DNA of 64,000 nucleotides from an uncultured Tissierellia bacterium (GCA_937923265.1 CALAJY010000030.1:1-64000); one strand, 5' to 3'. Shown: positions 37,815-46,932, counted from the first letter of the stretch. The notes: generated from the sequence alone by a model not told the origin. Numbers and translations are program-made.

Positions 37815-40565
37815 CTACTCTTCGTGGCGGCGGTTGAGAATGGCTTTATGAATTTCCGCGGAGCCAAAGGGAATCAGGGCCAAAATGAGCGTGGGGATCC
37901 ACTCCTTGGCGGTCATAAAGGAGACGTCGAAGAGCTCTCTCATAAAGGGCAGATAGAGCACGGCCAAAAGGAGACCGAGGCCAATCAACAGAGCCCGGAG
38001 CATGGACCGGTTACTGAAGAGACCCAGTTCAAAGATGGTGTGGCGGTCCGACCGGCAGGCCAGGGCCCGGAAGAGTTCCGCCAAGATCAGGGTGGAGAAG
38101 GCCATGGTTTGTCCCTCAATGAGCTTCAGGTGGGGTTCCAATCCGGCTCCGAAGTAGAAGTAGCCCGTGGCAAAGGCAAGCAGCGTTGCGGTGCCGATGG
38201 CGATGGACTGGATGATGATGCTGTGGAACATCCGCTGATCAATGATCGGCTCATCTGGATCTCTTGGTTTCTGGGTCATATTATCCGCTTCTCCCGGTTC
38301 CACACCCAAGGCCAGGGCGGGGAGAGAATCGGTCACCAGGTTTAACCAAAGAAGCATGATCGGTGAGAGGGGGGTGGGGAAACGCTCGCCACTTCCGGTG
38401 AATAGCAGGACCAGGTCGATAATCATGGCAAAGGCAATCACGATCACCTCTCCCACGTTACAGCTCAGCAGGAAGGAGACGAATTTCTTGATGTTGGAAT
38501 AGATGATCCGTCCCTCTTCCACGGCGGCGACGATGGTTGCAAAGTTGTCGTCGGTGAGGATGACCTCGGCGGTGTTTTTTGCCACATCGGTTCCGGTGAT
38601 TCCCATGGAGATTCCGATGTCTGCCCGCTTAATGGCAGGAGCATCGTTCACTCCATCTCCGGTCATGGCGGTGATCTCTCCATTCGCCTTGAGGGCATCC
38701 ACGATCTGCACCTTGTTTTCCGGAGAAACGCGGGCGAAGATGCGCTTGGTCTTCACAATTTCTTGGACTTCTCCCAGACTCTTATTGTTCAGTTCCTCAC
38801 CCATCATCGCCTGCTCGGGAGAATCGGCAATGCCCAACTCTTTTCCGATGGCAAAAGCGGTTTCCAGGTAATCCCCCGTGATCATGATGGTGGTGATTCC
38901 GGCCTGTTTACATTCCGCAATCGCATCCTTGGCCTCCGGTCTTGCCGGGTCAATCATCCCGGTGAGCCCCGTAAAGATCATGTCCCGTTCCACCGTCTCG
39001 GGAACCTGGTCTTCCTTATGTGGAAGGTTGTCCCAAACACGGTAGGCATAGGCGAGGCAGCGAAGGGCATCCTGGGCAAACTGCGAGTTCATCTCCAGGG
39101 CTTTTCTCTTCCTCTCCTCCGTAAAGGGAACCACCTCCCCATTGATAAGAACGCGATCACAATTGCGGATAATGAGGTCGGGTGCCCCCTTGGTAAAGGA
39201 GACCATCTTCTCGGGGATAAAATTCTCATGGAAGGTGGTCATCATCTTTCGTGTCGAATCGAAGGGAATCTCTTCCACTCTTGGGTAGGACGCATTGAGC
39301 GACTTGCCGGTAAGACCCAGTTTCCCTGCCATGGTAATCAGGGCGCCCTCGGTGGGATCCCCGATGCAGACCGCCCCATCCTCTTCCTCTTCAATCTTTG
39401 CATCGTTGGCCAAGGCGGCAATGGTCATCATGGTGGAGAGGGTCTTGGAATCCTCTTCCTTCAAGACCTCTCCCTCCTGAAGAATCTCTCCCTCCGTGGA
39501 ATAGCCGGTGCCCGAAACGTCGAAGAGCTGGTCGTTGTTATAGATTTTTTTCACGGTCATCTCATTTTGGGTGAGGGTTCCCGTTTTATCCGAACAGATC
39601 ACCGTGGTGGTTCCCAGGGTTTCCACGGAGAGCAGTTTTTTCACAATGGCATTTCTCCTGGCCATGCGGTTCATGCCCATGGAAAGGACAATGGTAACCA
39701 CGGCGGTCATTCCTTCGGGAATTGCCGCAACGGCGAGGGAAATCGCGGTCATAAAGATCGTGATGAGGGGATTCTTGGCAAGAAGGCCCAGGAGAAAGAC
39801 AAAAATGGCAACCCCAACGACCAGCTTTCCCAATTGACCGGAAAGGACGTTGAGTTTGCTCTGCAGAGGCGTTTCTTCATCGTCATAGCTCTGGATGGTC
39901 TGGGCGATTTTTCCGATTTCGGTCTTTTCTCCGGTATCGGTCACCAGGCCTCTTCCATGCCCATAGGTCACAATCGTGGAGGAGTAGGCATAGTTTTCCC
40001 GGTCCCCAATTCCCTTTTTCTCCGCATAGTTGACCGAAGCATCCTTCTCGACCGCGACGGATTCTCCGGTGAAGGAGGATTCGTCAATCTTCAGGTTGCT
40101 GGACTCGATCAATCGAAGGTCGGCGGGAACAATGTCTCCCGTTTCCAGCACAACCAGATCTCCGGGAACCAAGGTTTCCGAGGGAATGGATTTGATGCCT
40201 CCTTCTCGCACCACCTTGGCGTTGGGGGAAGACATCTTTTGCAGGGCGGCCACCGAGTCCTCCGCTCGCCCCTCCTGATAGATGGACAGGAGGCCGTTCA
40301 ACACCACGATGGAGATGATGATGATGGCCTCCACCCATTCTCCGGTCACAGCGGAAAAGAGAGAAGCGACCATCAAGATGATGACCATCGGGTCTTTGAT
40401 CTGTTCCAACAGCTTGCTTGCTAATGATTTCTTTTTGGCTTCGCTCAACTTATTGGGCCCCACCTTTTGGAGCCTGTTCTCGGCCTCTGCTTTTGAAAGG
40501 CCGTGGTTGAGGTCCGTGGAGAGCTCTTTCTCCAAATCTTGACTCGTCTTTTGATACCAGTCCAT
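37815..40565 (-). CDS. P-type cation ATPase (type IIA, probably Mn2+/Ca2+ exporter)
   Basis: 916 residues with the full P-type plan: an N-terminal cation-ATPase domain, 'DESSFTGESVAV', 'IPEGMTAVVTIVLSMGMNRM' (M4), the phosphorylation site 'CSDKTGTLTQNEMTV', 'MTGDGVNDAPAIKRADIGIS' and 'LWLNLVTDSLPALALG' (M6). These are typical of bacterial SERCA-like pumps. The gene is preceded by a yybP-ykoY riboswitch, which in relatives such as Lactococcus yoaB controls Mn2+-linked P-type ATPases. I therefore favour Mn2+ export over Ca2+; transport specificity is inferred from the riboswitch. Confidence 0.93.
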   Translation of the reverse strand: MDWYQKTSQDLEKELSTDLNHGLSKAEAENRLQKVGPNKLSEAKKKSLASKLLEQIKDPMVIILMVASLFSAVTGEWVEAIIIISIVVLNGLLSIYQEGRAEDSVAALQKMSSPNAKVVREGGIKSIPSETLVPGDLVVLETGDIVPADLRLIESSNLKIDESSFTGESVAVEKDASVNYAEKKGIGDRENYAYSSTIVTYGHGRGLVTDTGEKTEIGKIAQTIQSYDDEETPLQSKLNVLSGQLGKLVVGVAIFVFLLGLLAKNPLITIFMTAISLAVAAIPEGMTAVVTIVLSMGMNRMARRNAIVKKLLSVETLGTTTVICSDKTGTLTQNEMTVKKIYNNDQLFDVSGTGYSTEGEILQEGEVLKEEDSKTLSTMMTIAALANDAKIEEEEDGAVCIGDPTEGALITMAGKLGLTGKSLNASYPRVEEIPFDSTRKMMTTFHENFIPEKMVSFTKGAPDLIIRNCDRVLINGEVVPFTEERKRKALEMNSQFAQDALRCLAYAYRVWDNLPHKEDQVPETVERDMIFTGLTGMIDPARPEAKDAIAECKQAGITTIMITGDYLETAFAIGKELGIADSPEQAMMGEELNNKSLGEVQEIVKTKRIFARVSPENKVQIVDALKANGEITAMTGDGVNDAPAIKRADIGISMGITGTDVAKNTAEVILTDDNFATIVAAVEEGRIIYSNIKKFVSFLLSCNVGEVIVIAFAMIIDLVLLFTGSGERFPTPLSPIMLLWLNLVTDSLPALALGVEPGEADNMTQKPRDPDEPIIDQRMFHSIIIQSIAIGTATLLAFATGYFYFGAGLEPHLKLIEGQTMAFSTLILAELFRALACRSDRHTIFELGLFSNRSMLRALLIGLGLLLAVLYLPFMRELFDVSFMTAKEWIPTLILALIPFGSAEIHKAILNRRHEE

Positions 40566-40621
40566 GTTGCATCCTTTCTACGGTTGAATCGATGATCGAT
40601 CGTTTGACGGGGAATCTCGGA

Positions 40622-40656
40622 TACAAAAAAAACCCGGGATTTCCTCCCAGGTCTTG
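40622..40656 (-). terminator. Riboswitch-controlled terminator before the P-type ATPase
   Basis: On the minus strand CCTGGGA-GGAAA-TCCCGGG is followed by TTTTTTTT, about 60 bp before the ATPase start. The 5' arm overlaps the conserved AGACCT end of the riboswitch aptamer, so Mn2+ binding would prevent the terminator from forming. Confidence 0.85.
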
Positions 40657-40756
40657 CTTCCTTTTCCCCGATGAATCCAACTTGGAAAAGGCCACAGGCC
40701 GGAATCTTGCGATCGTATTGACGGCCATGCGGAGAATAAGCTACTCCCCTGATTAC
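40643..40756 (-). ncRNA. yybP-ykoY manganese riboswitch
   Basis: Minus-strand leader of the P-type ATPase gene. Core elements are GGGGAGTAGC (40749-40740), a first hairpin, then 'CATGGCCGTCAATACG', the GGCC-TGT-GGCC hairpin and the closing 'GCAAGACCT'. These match the two conserved loop regions of the Mn2+-sensing yybP-ykoY class in order and spacing. An overlapping intrinsic terminator gives transcriptional control with Mn2+ as the ON signal. Assignment is by eye; a covariance search would settle it. Confidence 0.85.
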
Positions 40757-40796
40757 TTCCCTCTTATACCCAAGAGGGATGATTCTATTCGACAGG

Positions 40797-41234
40797 TTAC
40801 AGGTACATCGGAAAAATATAAATGCGTAAGAGGGCAATGAAGGCACCCAAAAAAATTCCCGCCACAACCTGTGTCGGCGTATGGCCCAGGATCTCTTTTA
40901 GCGGTTCAATGGGCTCATGGAGTTCATTTTTCAATTCTTCCCGGAGTTTGTTTAAGGCTTGTGCCTGGATCCCAACGGCATATCGCACGTTAAAGCTATC
41001 GTAGATCACAATCGCCCAGGTTCCCAATGCCAGCGCGAAGAGACTGGTGCGAAACCCCTCCACAAAGCCGATCTGAATCATCAGACAGGTGATAAAAGCG
41101 GAGTGTGCACTGGGAAAGCCCCCCGATCCCCAGAGGAGGTGGAGATCCCATTTTCTCACCTGTCGATAGCGCAAGAGTACCTTAATCGTCTGAGCAAGAG
41201 CCCAGGCAAACACACAGACAATGACAATATCCAT
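40797..41234 (-). CDS. Divergent PAP2-family (DUF212) membrane protein
   Basis: 145 residues with several membrane segments. Motifs are 'WGSGGFPSAHSAFITCL' (the PSAHSA phosphatase-like loop) and 'ALGTWAIVIYDSFNVRYAVG', 'LGHTPTQVVAGIFLG'. The family resembles acid phosphatase / vanadium haloperoxidase proteins; in Firmicutes (YuiD-like) its substrate is not known. The ATG at 41234 follows GGAGG. It is divergent from walJ and lies upstream of the riboswitch leader. Confidence 0.85.
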   Translation of the reverse strand: MDIVIVCVFAWALAQTIKVLLRYRQVRKWDLHLLWGSGGFPSAHSAFITCLMIQIGFVEGFRTSLFALALGTWAIVIYDSFNVRYAVGIQAQALNKLREELKNELHEPIEPLKEILGHTPTQVVAGIFLGAFIALLRIYIFPMYL

Positions 41235-41362
41235 TTTTACCTCCAAGCTCGCTTTTCACATGGGATTATTTTACCATGTTTTTCTTCTTTACTGGGAAAA
41301 TCAGCCTCCGCACATTTTCCCCCTCCTGGGGTTATGATAAAATGAGCCTCATGGAGGAAAGC

Positions 41363-42232
41363 ATGAAACTATGTTCAATTGCCTCCGGCTCCAGCGGAAA
41401 TTGTGTCTATGTGGAGACGGAGAAAACCCATCTGCTGGTCGATGCCGGCTACAGTGGGAGACAAATCATGGGGCTGATGGAAGAAGCGGGTCTGTCCCCT
41501 CGAAAATTAGACGGGATTTTTGTGACCCATGAACACGCAGACCATATTAAAGGGGTGGGTGTGCTCAGCCGTCGCTTCAAGATTCCCATCTTTGCGAATC
41601 GAGAAACCTGGAAAGCGATGGAACGAAAAATTGGACGCATTGCTCCCTCTTACCATAAGGTTTTTGATTGTAATCATCCCTTTCCCTTTGGAGATCTATT
41701 GGTGCATCCCTTTTGCATTCACCATGATGCGGAAAATCCGGTGGGCTACACCTTCCGGTCCGGAAAGGAAAAAGTCACCGTTCTCACGGATACGGGATAT
41801 ATCGATGAAAGAATGATGGAAACCATCCGCGGTTCACAGATTTATTATTTAGAGGCCAATCACGATGTGGAGATGTTGCTCCATGGGCCCTATCCCGAGA
41901 TGCTCAAGGAAAGAATCCTGTCCACCAAGGGGCATTTGTCCAATGCCCAGTGTGGTCGAGCGCTCACGGACCTCCTTTGTGGCGAGGACGAGGTTGTCCT
42001 CCTTGCCCACATGAGCATTGAAAACAATGAGGCAAGGCTCTGTGAGCGGACCGTAAAGAACATTCTGATGAAGCAGGGCTTGGATACCGCCCGGAAAATT
42101 CGGGTGCAAGTCGCCCCCCGCTTTGAGCCGTCCGGGATCTTTTCCTGCATCTATAAGAAGGAAGAGGAAGAACCACCGAACCGGGGCTTGGGGCTGCGGC
42201 AAGAGAGCTTTTTTATGGAGGATGAGGAATGA
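41363..42232 (+). CDS. walJ: Metallo-beta-lactamase-fold hydrolase WalJ/YycJ
   Basis: 289 residues. The metal motif 'THEHADHIKGVGVLSRRF' with further ligands in 'FCIHHDAENPVGY', 'TDTGY' and 'NHD' defines the YycJ/VicX group. In relatives it is a 5' exonuclease-like enzyme tied to the WalRK regulon, but no walRK is adjacent here. The start at 41363 follows GGAGGAAAGC; upstream ATGs in frame are rejected. It overlaps rlmH by 4 bp (ATGA), the usual pairing. Confidence 0.88.
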   Translation: MKLCSIASGSSGNCVYVETEKTHLLVDAGYSGRQIMGLMEEAGLSPRKLDGIFVTHEHADHIKGVGVLSRRFKIPIFANRETWKAMERKIGRIAPSYHKVFDCNHPFPFGDLLVHPFCIHHDAENPVGYTFRSGKEKVTVLTDTGYIDERMMETIRGSQIYYLEANHDVEMLLHGPYPEMLKERILSTKGHLSNAQCGRALTDLLCGEDEVVLLAHMSIENNEARLCERTVKNILMKQGLDTARKIRVQVAPRFEPSGIFSCIYKKEEEEPPNRGLGLRQESFFMEDEE

Positions 42233-42705
42233 ATATCACAATTATCGCTGTGGGCACCGTGAAAGAAGCCTACCTCCGTGGGGGAGTGCAAGAATACATG
42301 AAACGGCTTACCCCCTATTGTATTCCCGGGATTGTGGAGATTGCGGAGGAGAAACTGCCGATGAACCCCTCTCCGGAACAGATTAAACAGGGAATGGAAA
42401 AAGAAGGGGAGCGAATCATCAAGGCCCTGCCCAAATCATCCCGTATTGTTTGCCTTTGTGTGGAGGGTAAGGAACTGGACAGTGTCAGCTTTGCCAAGTC
42501 GGTAAAGAAGTGGGAGGAAGAAGGGGGCAGTCGGCTTACCTTTATTATTGGGGGATCCTATGGCCTATCCGAAGAGGTGAAGAAGTTGGGCGTGCCCGTT
42601 TCCTTTTCCAAACTCACCTTTCCCCACCAGCTGATGCGGATGATTTTATTGGAACAGATCTATCGGTCTTTTCGGATATTAAACGGAGAGCCCTACCATA
42701 AATAA
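42229..42705 (+). CDS. rlmH: 23S rRNA (pseudouridine-1915-N3)-methyltransferase RlmH
   Basis: A SPOUT methyltransferase acting on pseudouridine 1915 of 23S rRNA in the 70S ribosome. The knot region 'TFIIGGSYGLSEEVKK' and the C-terminal 'SKLTFPHQLMRMILLEQIYR' then 'ILNGEPYHK' are characteristic. 158 residues, normal. Confidence 0.97.
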   Translation: MNITIIAVGTVKEAYLRGGVQEYMKRLTPYCIPGIVEIAEEKLPMNPSPEQIKQGMEKEGERIIKALPKSSRIVCLCVEGKELDSVSFAKSVKKWEEEGGSRLTFIIGGSYGLSEEVKKLGVPVSFSKLTFPHQLMRMILLEQIYRSFRILNGEPYHK

Positions 42706-42818
42706 AAAAGAAACGAGGGAGATCTCCCCCGGCTCCTTTTTCGGCGGTTGAAAAGGGAAAGAGAAGCCGGGGAAGAACTTCCGATACGGATTTTAGAGAG
42801 AAGAGGAAAGAAGAGAGG

Positions 42819-43772
42819 ATGACAGAAAAAGAAGAAAAAAAGCTGGCAAACCGACAGATTCTTGTGAAGGAGCGAGAGGGAGAAAGTCATGAAGAAGCCG
42901 TCAAGCGTCTTTATCCCGACATGTGGGAGCAATTTGGTCAAGATCTTATCCCCTTGAAAGAGATCGAGCACGCCATTCAAAAGCGCTTTCGCATCAAACT
43001 CATGGCAAAGTTCACCAAGGCCCTAAGCAACTACCGACTCCTGCAAGCAGGGGATAAGGTGGCGGTGGCGATTTCCGGTGGGAAGGACAGCCTGCTTACG
43101 GCAAAGCTCTTCCAGCTCCTTCATCGCTACAGTGAGATTCCCTTTGAGGTGGAATACCTGTCGATGGATCCCGGCTACAACCCCATCAATCGCAAGCTGT
43201 TGGAATTTAACTGCGCCTGGCTGGGAATCCCGGTTCATATTTTTGAATCCGATGTGTTTGAGGTGGCGGACTCCATCTCCGATAAGCCCTGTTACCTCTG
43301 TGCGCGGATGCGGCGCGGCTTTCTCTACCATGCCGCCCAGAGTCTGGGCTGTAATAAGCTGGCCCTGGGGCACCACATGAATGATGTGATTGAGACCACC
43401 TTGTTAAATATCCTCTGGTCGGCGAATTTCAAGATCATGATGCCGCGGATTCAATCCCTGAATTTTCCGGGAATTGAACTGATTCGCCCCCTCTACCTTT
43501 TAGAGGAGCGCAATATCATCGCATGGAGAGATTTCTGTGGGCTGAAGGCCCTGGACTGTGCCTGCACGGTCACCCAGAGCGTAGAGGGATCCCAGCGGAA
43601 ACAGATCAAGCAGCTCATCAAGGAATTAAAGAAGGTAAACCCCAATGTGGAGAAGTCCATTTTTCGCAGTGGGGAGAATGTAGCGATTGATGCCATTCTT
43701 GGTTATGTATTTAAAGGAGAAAAGCACTCATTTCTTGAGCACTTTGGGGAGGACTCATGGACCTTATCGTAG
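42819..43772 (+). CDS. TtcA-family PP-loop tRNA thiolation protein
   Basis: An N-terminal ~60 residues ahead of a PP-loop ATPase domain: 'VAISGGKDSLLTAKLF' (~90), 'DKPCYLCARMRRGFL' with the CxxC pair, and 'LGHHMNDVIETTLLN'. The TtcA group adenylates a tRNA base and inserts sulphur, typically at C32, using an Fe-S cluster. The target here could be another base, so no symbol is given. 317 residues. It overlaps the start of uppP by 16 bp. Confidence 0.85.
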   Translation: MTEKEEKKLANRQILVKEREGESHEEAVKRLYPDMWEQFGQDLIPLKEIEHAIQKRFRIKLMAKFTKALSNYRLLQAGDKVAVAISGGKDSLLTAKLFQLLHRYSEIPFEVEYLSMDPGYNPINRKLLEFNCAWLGIPVHIFESDVFEVADSISDKPCYLCARMRRGFLYHAAQSLGCNKLALGHHMNDVIETTLLNILWSANFKIMMPRIQSLNFPGIELIRPLYLLEERNIIAWRDFCGLKALDCACTVTQSVEGSQRKQIKQLIKELKKVNPNVEKSIFRSGENVAIDAILGYVFKGEKHSFLEHFGEDSWTLS

Positions 43773-44647
43773 ATATTATTAAAGTTATTATTCTTTCCAT
43801 CGTGGAAGGAATCACTGAATTTTTGCCCGTGTCCTCCACAGGACACCTCATTTTGGTTAACCGTTTCGTACAGCTTAGCCCCCAGGGCTTTGCCAATGCC
43901 TTCAGCATTATCATCCAGTTAGGGGCGATTTTATCCGTGGTTGTCATCTATTTTCGACGGCTCAATCCCTGGGATGACCAAAAACTGGAGGGAAGACGGT
44001 CCTACCGGGACCGGGGAGCGAATTGGCAGACCCGCCTCTACCACAAGGTGAAGCGGGCAGACCCCGAGACCATGGACCTGTGGAAAAAGGTCCTGGTGGG
44101 AATTCTGCCGGGTCTGGTCTTAGGCCTTCTTTTCGATGATTTTATCGACGCCCATCTGATGAATTTTCAGGTGGTCACCGCAACCCTGCTCATCTACGGT
44201 GTCATCATCCTTCTCATTGAAAACTGGAATGCGAAACGGAAAAGAGTGCGCTTCGAGAAGACGAGTCAGTTTGACTACAAAACGGCCTTTCTTATTGGTC
44301 TCTTCCAATGCCTGGCCATGGTTCCCGGAACCTCACGGTCCGCTGCCACCATTATCGGAGCGATGCTCCTGGGATCCGGCCGTGTTGCGGCGGCGGAATT
44401 CAGCTTTTTCTTAGCGATCCCCACCATGCTCGGGGCCACCTTTTTGAAGGTCGTGAAAAATGTGGGAGCCTTTCGTTTGGACCAGTGGCTCTTGATCGCC
44501 CTCGGCTTCGCTCTTTCCTTCCTGGTTGCCTACGTGGTGATTAAGAAGTTCATGTCCTATGTGAAAAGCCATGACTTTAAGATTTTTGGCTACTATCGAA
44601 TCGCCCTGTCCCTTCTTCTGCTTCTTTATATGTTCTTTGCAATGTGA
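43757..44647 (+). CDS. uppP: Undecaprenyl-diphosphate phosphatase (UppP/BacA)
   Basis: A membrane enzyme that dephosphorylates undecaprenyl diphosphate, recycling the wall lipid carrier and giving bacitracin tolerance. Conserved sites are 'EGITEFLPVSSTGHLIL' (first repeat) and 'MVPGTSRSAATIIGAMLLG' (second repeat). About eight membrane segments in 296 residues. The start lies inside the end of the TtcA-like gene. Confidence 0.96.
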   Translation: MDLIVDIIKVIILSIVEGITEFLPVSSTGHLILVNRFVQLSPQGFANAFSIIIQLGAILSVVVIYFRRLNPWDDQKLEGRRSYRDRGANWQTRLYHKVKRADPETMDLWKKVLVGILPGLVLGLLFDDFIDAHLMNFQVVTATLLIYGVIILLIENWNAKRKRVRFEKTSQFDYKTAFLIGLFQCLAMVPGTSRSAATIIGAMLLGSGRVAAAEFSFFLAIPTMLGATFLKVVKNVGAFRLDQWLLIALGFALSFLVAYVVIKKFMSYVKSHDFKIFGYYRIALSLLLLLYMFFAM

Positions 44648-44649
44648 TA

Positions 44650-44737
44650 GGATAGGGGTACTTCCCATAGTGGGAAGGGCGATGTGCGCCCGGTATGGTT
44701 GATGCCATCGCAGTTACCGGTTGTCAAGGAGGAATGA
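44650..44737 (+). ncRNA. Structured 5' leader of the CNNM transporter gene (possible riboswitch, class unknown)
   Basis: 88 non-coding bases hold three hairpins: CTTCCCA/TGGGAAG (44661-44677), GGGCG/CGCCC (44677-44691) and CCGGTA/TACCGG (44690-44720) with an inner ATGG/CCAT. GCGATG in the second loop region (44679-44684) can pair with CATCGC (44706-44711), a pseudoknot. The GGGCGATG...TTGATGCC order loosely recalls the fluoride riboswitch but key positions do not line up. I leave the class open. Confidence 0.4.
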
Positions 44738-46114
44738 ATGGATTCAGCGCAAATAGCGCAGGCCGCCGACCCTGGATCAGGGGGCGGAAATTTATTAGTT
44801 CAGTTTATTATTATTATTGCTTTAATTCTCGTAAATGCATTTTTTTCGGCATCCGAGATGGCTTTGGTGTCTCTGGATGCCGAGGACTTGAAAGATAAAA
44901 AAGATGAGGGAGACAAAAAGGCGGAAAAGATCATTGCCCTGCTGAAGGAACCCTCTCATTTCCTGTCCACCATACAGATCTGTATCACCCTGGCAGGCTT
45001 CTTTAACTCGGCTTCTGCGGCGACGGGTCTCTCACAGCATTTGGCGGCAGGCTTTGCCTTCCTGCACATTCCAAGCGCCATGACCCTGGCGACGATCCTG
45101 ATTACCCTGCTCCTGTCCTTTATTACCATTATTTTCGGAGAACTGGTGCCGAAACGGATGGCCCTGCAGGATGCGGAGGGCTTTGCCTTCTCTGCGGTTA
45201 ATATTCTTTGGATTGCCTCCAAGCTTTTGAAACCCTTTGTTTGGCTTTTGTCGGGGATCACCAATGGCTTCCTCCGTCTTATCGGCGTCAGCGTGGAGCA
45301 GATGGAAGAACGGGTCACCCTAAGCGATATCAAGTCCATCGTGCAGGTGGGCCAGAGTCAGGGGTTGATCAACCTGGTGGAGGGGGAGATGATCAATTCG
45401 ATCATCACCTTCGATGATAAATTTGCCGAAGAGATCATGACCCCGCGCACTGAGGTCTTTGCCATTGATGTGAATGACAGCTACCAGGAATACATCAAAG
45501 AGCTTTTAAGTGTTCGCTATTCCCGCATACCCATCTATGATGATGACATTGATAATGTCATCGGAATCCTCTACATAAAGGACTATATGCAGGCGGCCTA
45601 TAAAGAAGGGTTTGAAAATGTGAATATCCGCAAGATCATGCGGGAGCCCTACTTTGTGCCGGAGCGCAAGAATATCAACGAACTCTTTAATGAGCTGCGG
45701 GAGGAGAATCGCCATTTTGCGGTGCTCATCGATGAGTACGGTGGATTTTCTGGCATTGTCACCATGGAAGATTTGATTGAGGAAATTGTCGGAGACATCG
45801 ATGACGAGTTCGACCAGGATGAACCGGAGATTGAAAAGGTAAGCCGCAACGTCTACTATGCCAAGGGGACGCTCTCCATCAAGGAATTGAATTTCAACAC
45901 GGGAGCGGATCTGGACGAGGAAACGGAAGACTACGATACCCTGGGAGGCCTGCTCTTCTTCCTTATGGGGCGAATCCCCAATGACTCCGAGCATCCCTTC
46001 ATCGAATTCCAGGGCCTGCAGTTTCAGATTGAAAAGATTGAAAACAAGCGGATCATGTGGGTACGCATCCACTATGAACCGGAAGAAAAAACCGAGGAAG
46101 ACGAGGAAGAATAA
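44738..46114 (+). CDS. CNNM/HlyC-CorC family transporter with CBS pair
   Basis: 458 residues. A short leader is followed by a CNNM membrane domain (~20-200; 'NAFFSASEMALVSLD', 'IIFGELVPKRMALQDAEGF'), a CBS pair ('IMTPRTEVFAIDVND', 'YSRIPIYDDDIDNVIGILYI', 'DEYGGFSGIVTMEDLIEEIV') and the C-terminal CorC_HlyC domain. Relatives export or regulate Mg2+, Co2+ or Na+. It has a structured leader and its own terminator, so it is a single-gene unit. The ion is unknown. Confidence 0.9.
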   Translation: MDSAQIAQAADPGSGGGNLLVQFIIIIALILVNAFFSASEMALVSLDAEDLKDKKDEGDKKAEKIIALLKEPSHFLSTIQICITLAGFFNSASAATGLSQHLAAGFAFLHIPSAMTLATILITLLLSFITIIFGELVPKRMALQDAEGFAFSAVNILWIASKLLKPFVWLLSGITNGFLRLIGVSVEQMEERVTLSDIKSIVQVGQSQGLINLVEGEMINSIITFDDKFAEEIMTPRTEVFAIDVNDSYQEYIKELLSVRYSRIPIYDDDIDNVIGILYIKDYMQAAYKEGFENVNIRKIMREPYFVPERKNINELFNELREENRHFAVLIDEYGGFSGIVTMEDLIEEIVGDIDDEFDQDEPEIEKVSRNVYYAKGTLSIKELNFNTGADLDEETEDYDTLGGLLFFLMGRIPNDSEHPFIEFQGLQFQIEKIENKRIMWVRIHYEPEEKTEEDEEE

Positions 46115-46143
46115 GTTATTCTTTTCTTTTTTGGGGTATAATT

Positions 46144-46187
46144 GGCGGTGAGGCTTTTTGGGACGAAAGGCCCACCGCCTCTTTTTT
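46144..46187 (+). terminator. Intrinsic terminator after the CNNM gene
   Basis: GGCGGTG (46144-46150) pairs with CACCGCC (46173-46179), with a smaller internal GGC/GCC pairing, followed by TCTTTTTTC. Confidence 0.8.
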
Positions 46188-46237
46188 CACCGATGATGAG
46201 AAGCATTGGTATATATGAGAACAGAAAGGAAGTAACT

Positions 46238-46825
46238 ATGTCGTCATTAAAGGGAACCGAAACAGCAAAGAACCTGATGACTGCGTTTGCAGGAGAATCT
46301 CAGGCAAATATGCGCTATACTTACGCAGCTGCTCAGGCAAAGAAGGATGGATATGTGCAGATCCAGAAGATTTTTGAGGAGACTGCGGGAAATGAGAAGG
46401 AGCATGCCAAGCGCCTTTACAAGTTCTTGAGAGAGGATTTCGACAACGGCGAAGGCATCAAAATCGACTGGGAGTATCCGGTTGTTTACTCGACCACCGA
46501 GGAGAACCTGGAAGGTGCCATTGCGGGTGAGCATGACGAAGCAACTTCCATGTATCCGGAGTTTGCTAAGGTTGCGGAAAAGGAAGGCTTCAGGGAAATC
46601 GCTCGTGTCTTCACGGAGATTTCTGAGGTGGAAGAGGCTCATGAGACCCGTTACCAGAAACTTCTGGATAACATCAAGGCCGGCCGCGTCTTCGAGAGAG
46701 ACGAGGAAGTTCTCTGGAAGTGCTTGAACTGTGGATATATCCATAAGGGAAAGACGGCACCGAAGAAGTGCCCCGCTTGCGACCATCCGCAGGAATTTTT
46801 TGAGCTGTTTGTGGAAAATTATTAA
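46238..46825 (+). CDS. Rubrerythrin
   Basis: A peroxide-reducing diiron protein of anaerobes. The N-terminal ferritin-like domain has two helical ExxH repeats ('ETAGNEKEHAKRLY', 'EISEVEEAHETRY') and 'AGESQANMRYTYAAAQAKKDG'. The C-terminal rubredoxin domain has two cysteine pairs ('WKCLNCGYIHKG', 'CPACDHPQEFFELF'). 195 residues from the ATG at 46238, behind AGGAAG. It probably detoxifies H2O2 with electrons from NADH or rubredoxin. Single-gene unit with its own terminator. Confidence 0.96.
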   Translation: MSSLKGTETAKNLMTAFAGESQANMRYTYAAAQAKKDGYVQIQKIFEETAGNEKEHAKRLYKFLREDFDNGEGIKIDWEYPVVYSTTEENLEGAIAGEHDEATSMYPEFAKVAEKEGFREIARVFTEISEVEEAHETRYQKLLDNIKAGRVFERDEEVLWKCLNCGYIHKGKTAPKKCPACDHPQEFFELFVENY

Positions 46826-46838
46826 TCCCAAAGAGAGA

Positions 46839-46866
46839 GCGTCCGGCTTAGCCGGACGCTTTTTTT
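46839..46866 (+). terminator. Intrinsic terminator after rubrerythrin
   Basis: The 9-bp stem GCGTCCGGC / GCCGGACGC with a TTA loop, then TTTTTTT. Confidence 0.93.
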
Positions 46867-46932
46867 ATCCCCCTTCTTCTTCCATGATATACTTAATAGC
46901 AATCCTGCTATCCCAGGTCAAAGGAGGTGTCT

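Noticed and set aside
38763..40424. Long plus-strand frame (553 codons) opposite the P-type ATPase
   Set aside because: Antisense shadow rich in Gly/His produced by codon bias of the ATPase; no homology features.
42720..42775. CCCCCGGCT / AGCCGGGGA inverted repeat after rlmH as a terminator
   Set aside because: The loop is long and no T run follows; it is probably read through into the TtcA-like gene.
46137..46142. TATAAT just after the CNNM gene as a promoter
   Set aside because: Any transcript would run at once into the terminator at 46144-46187, and no -35 fits; probably chance.
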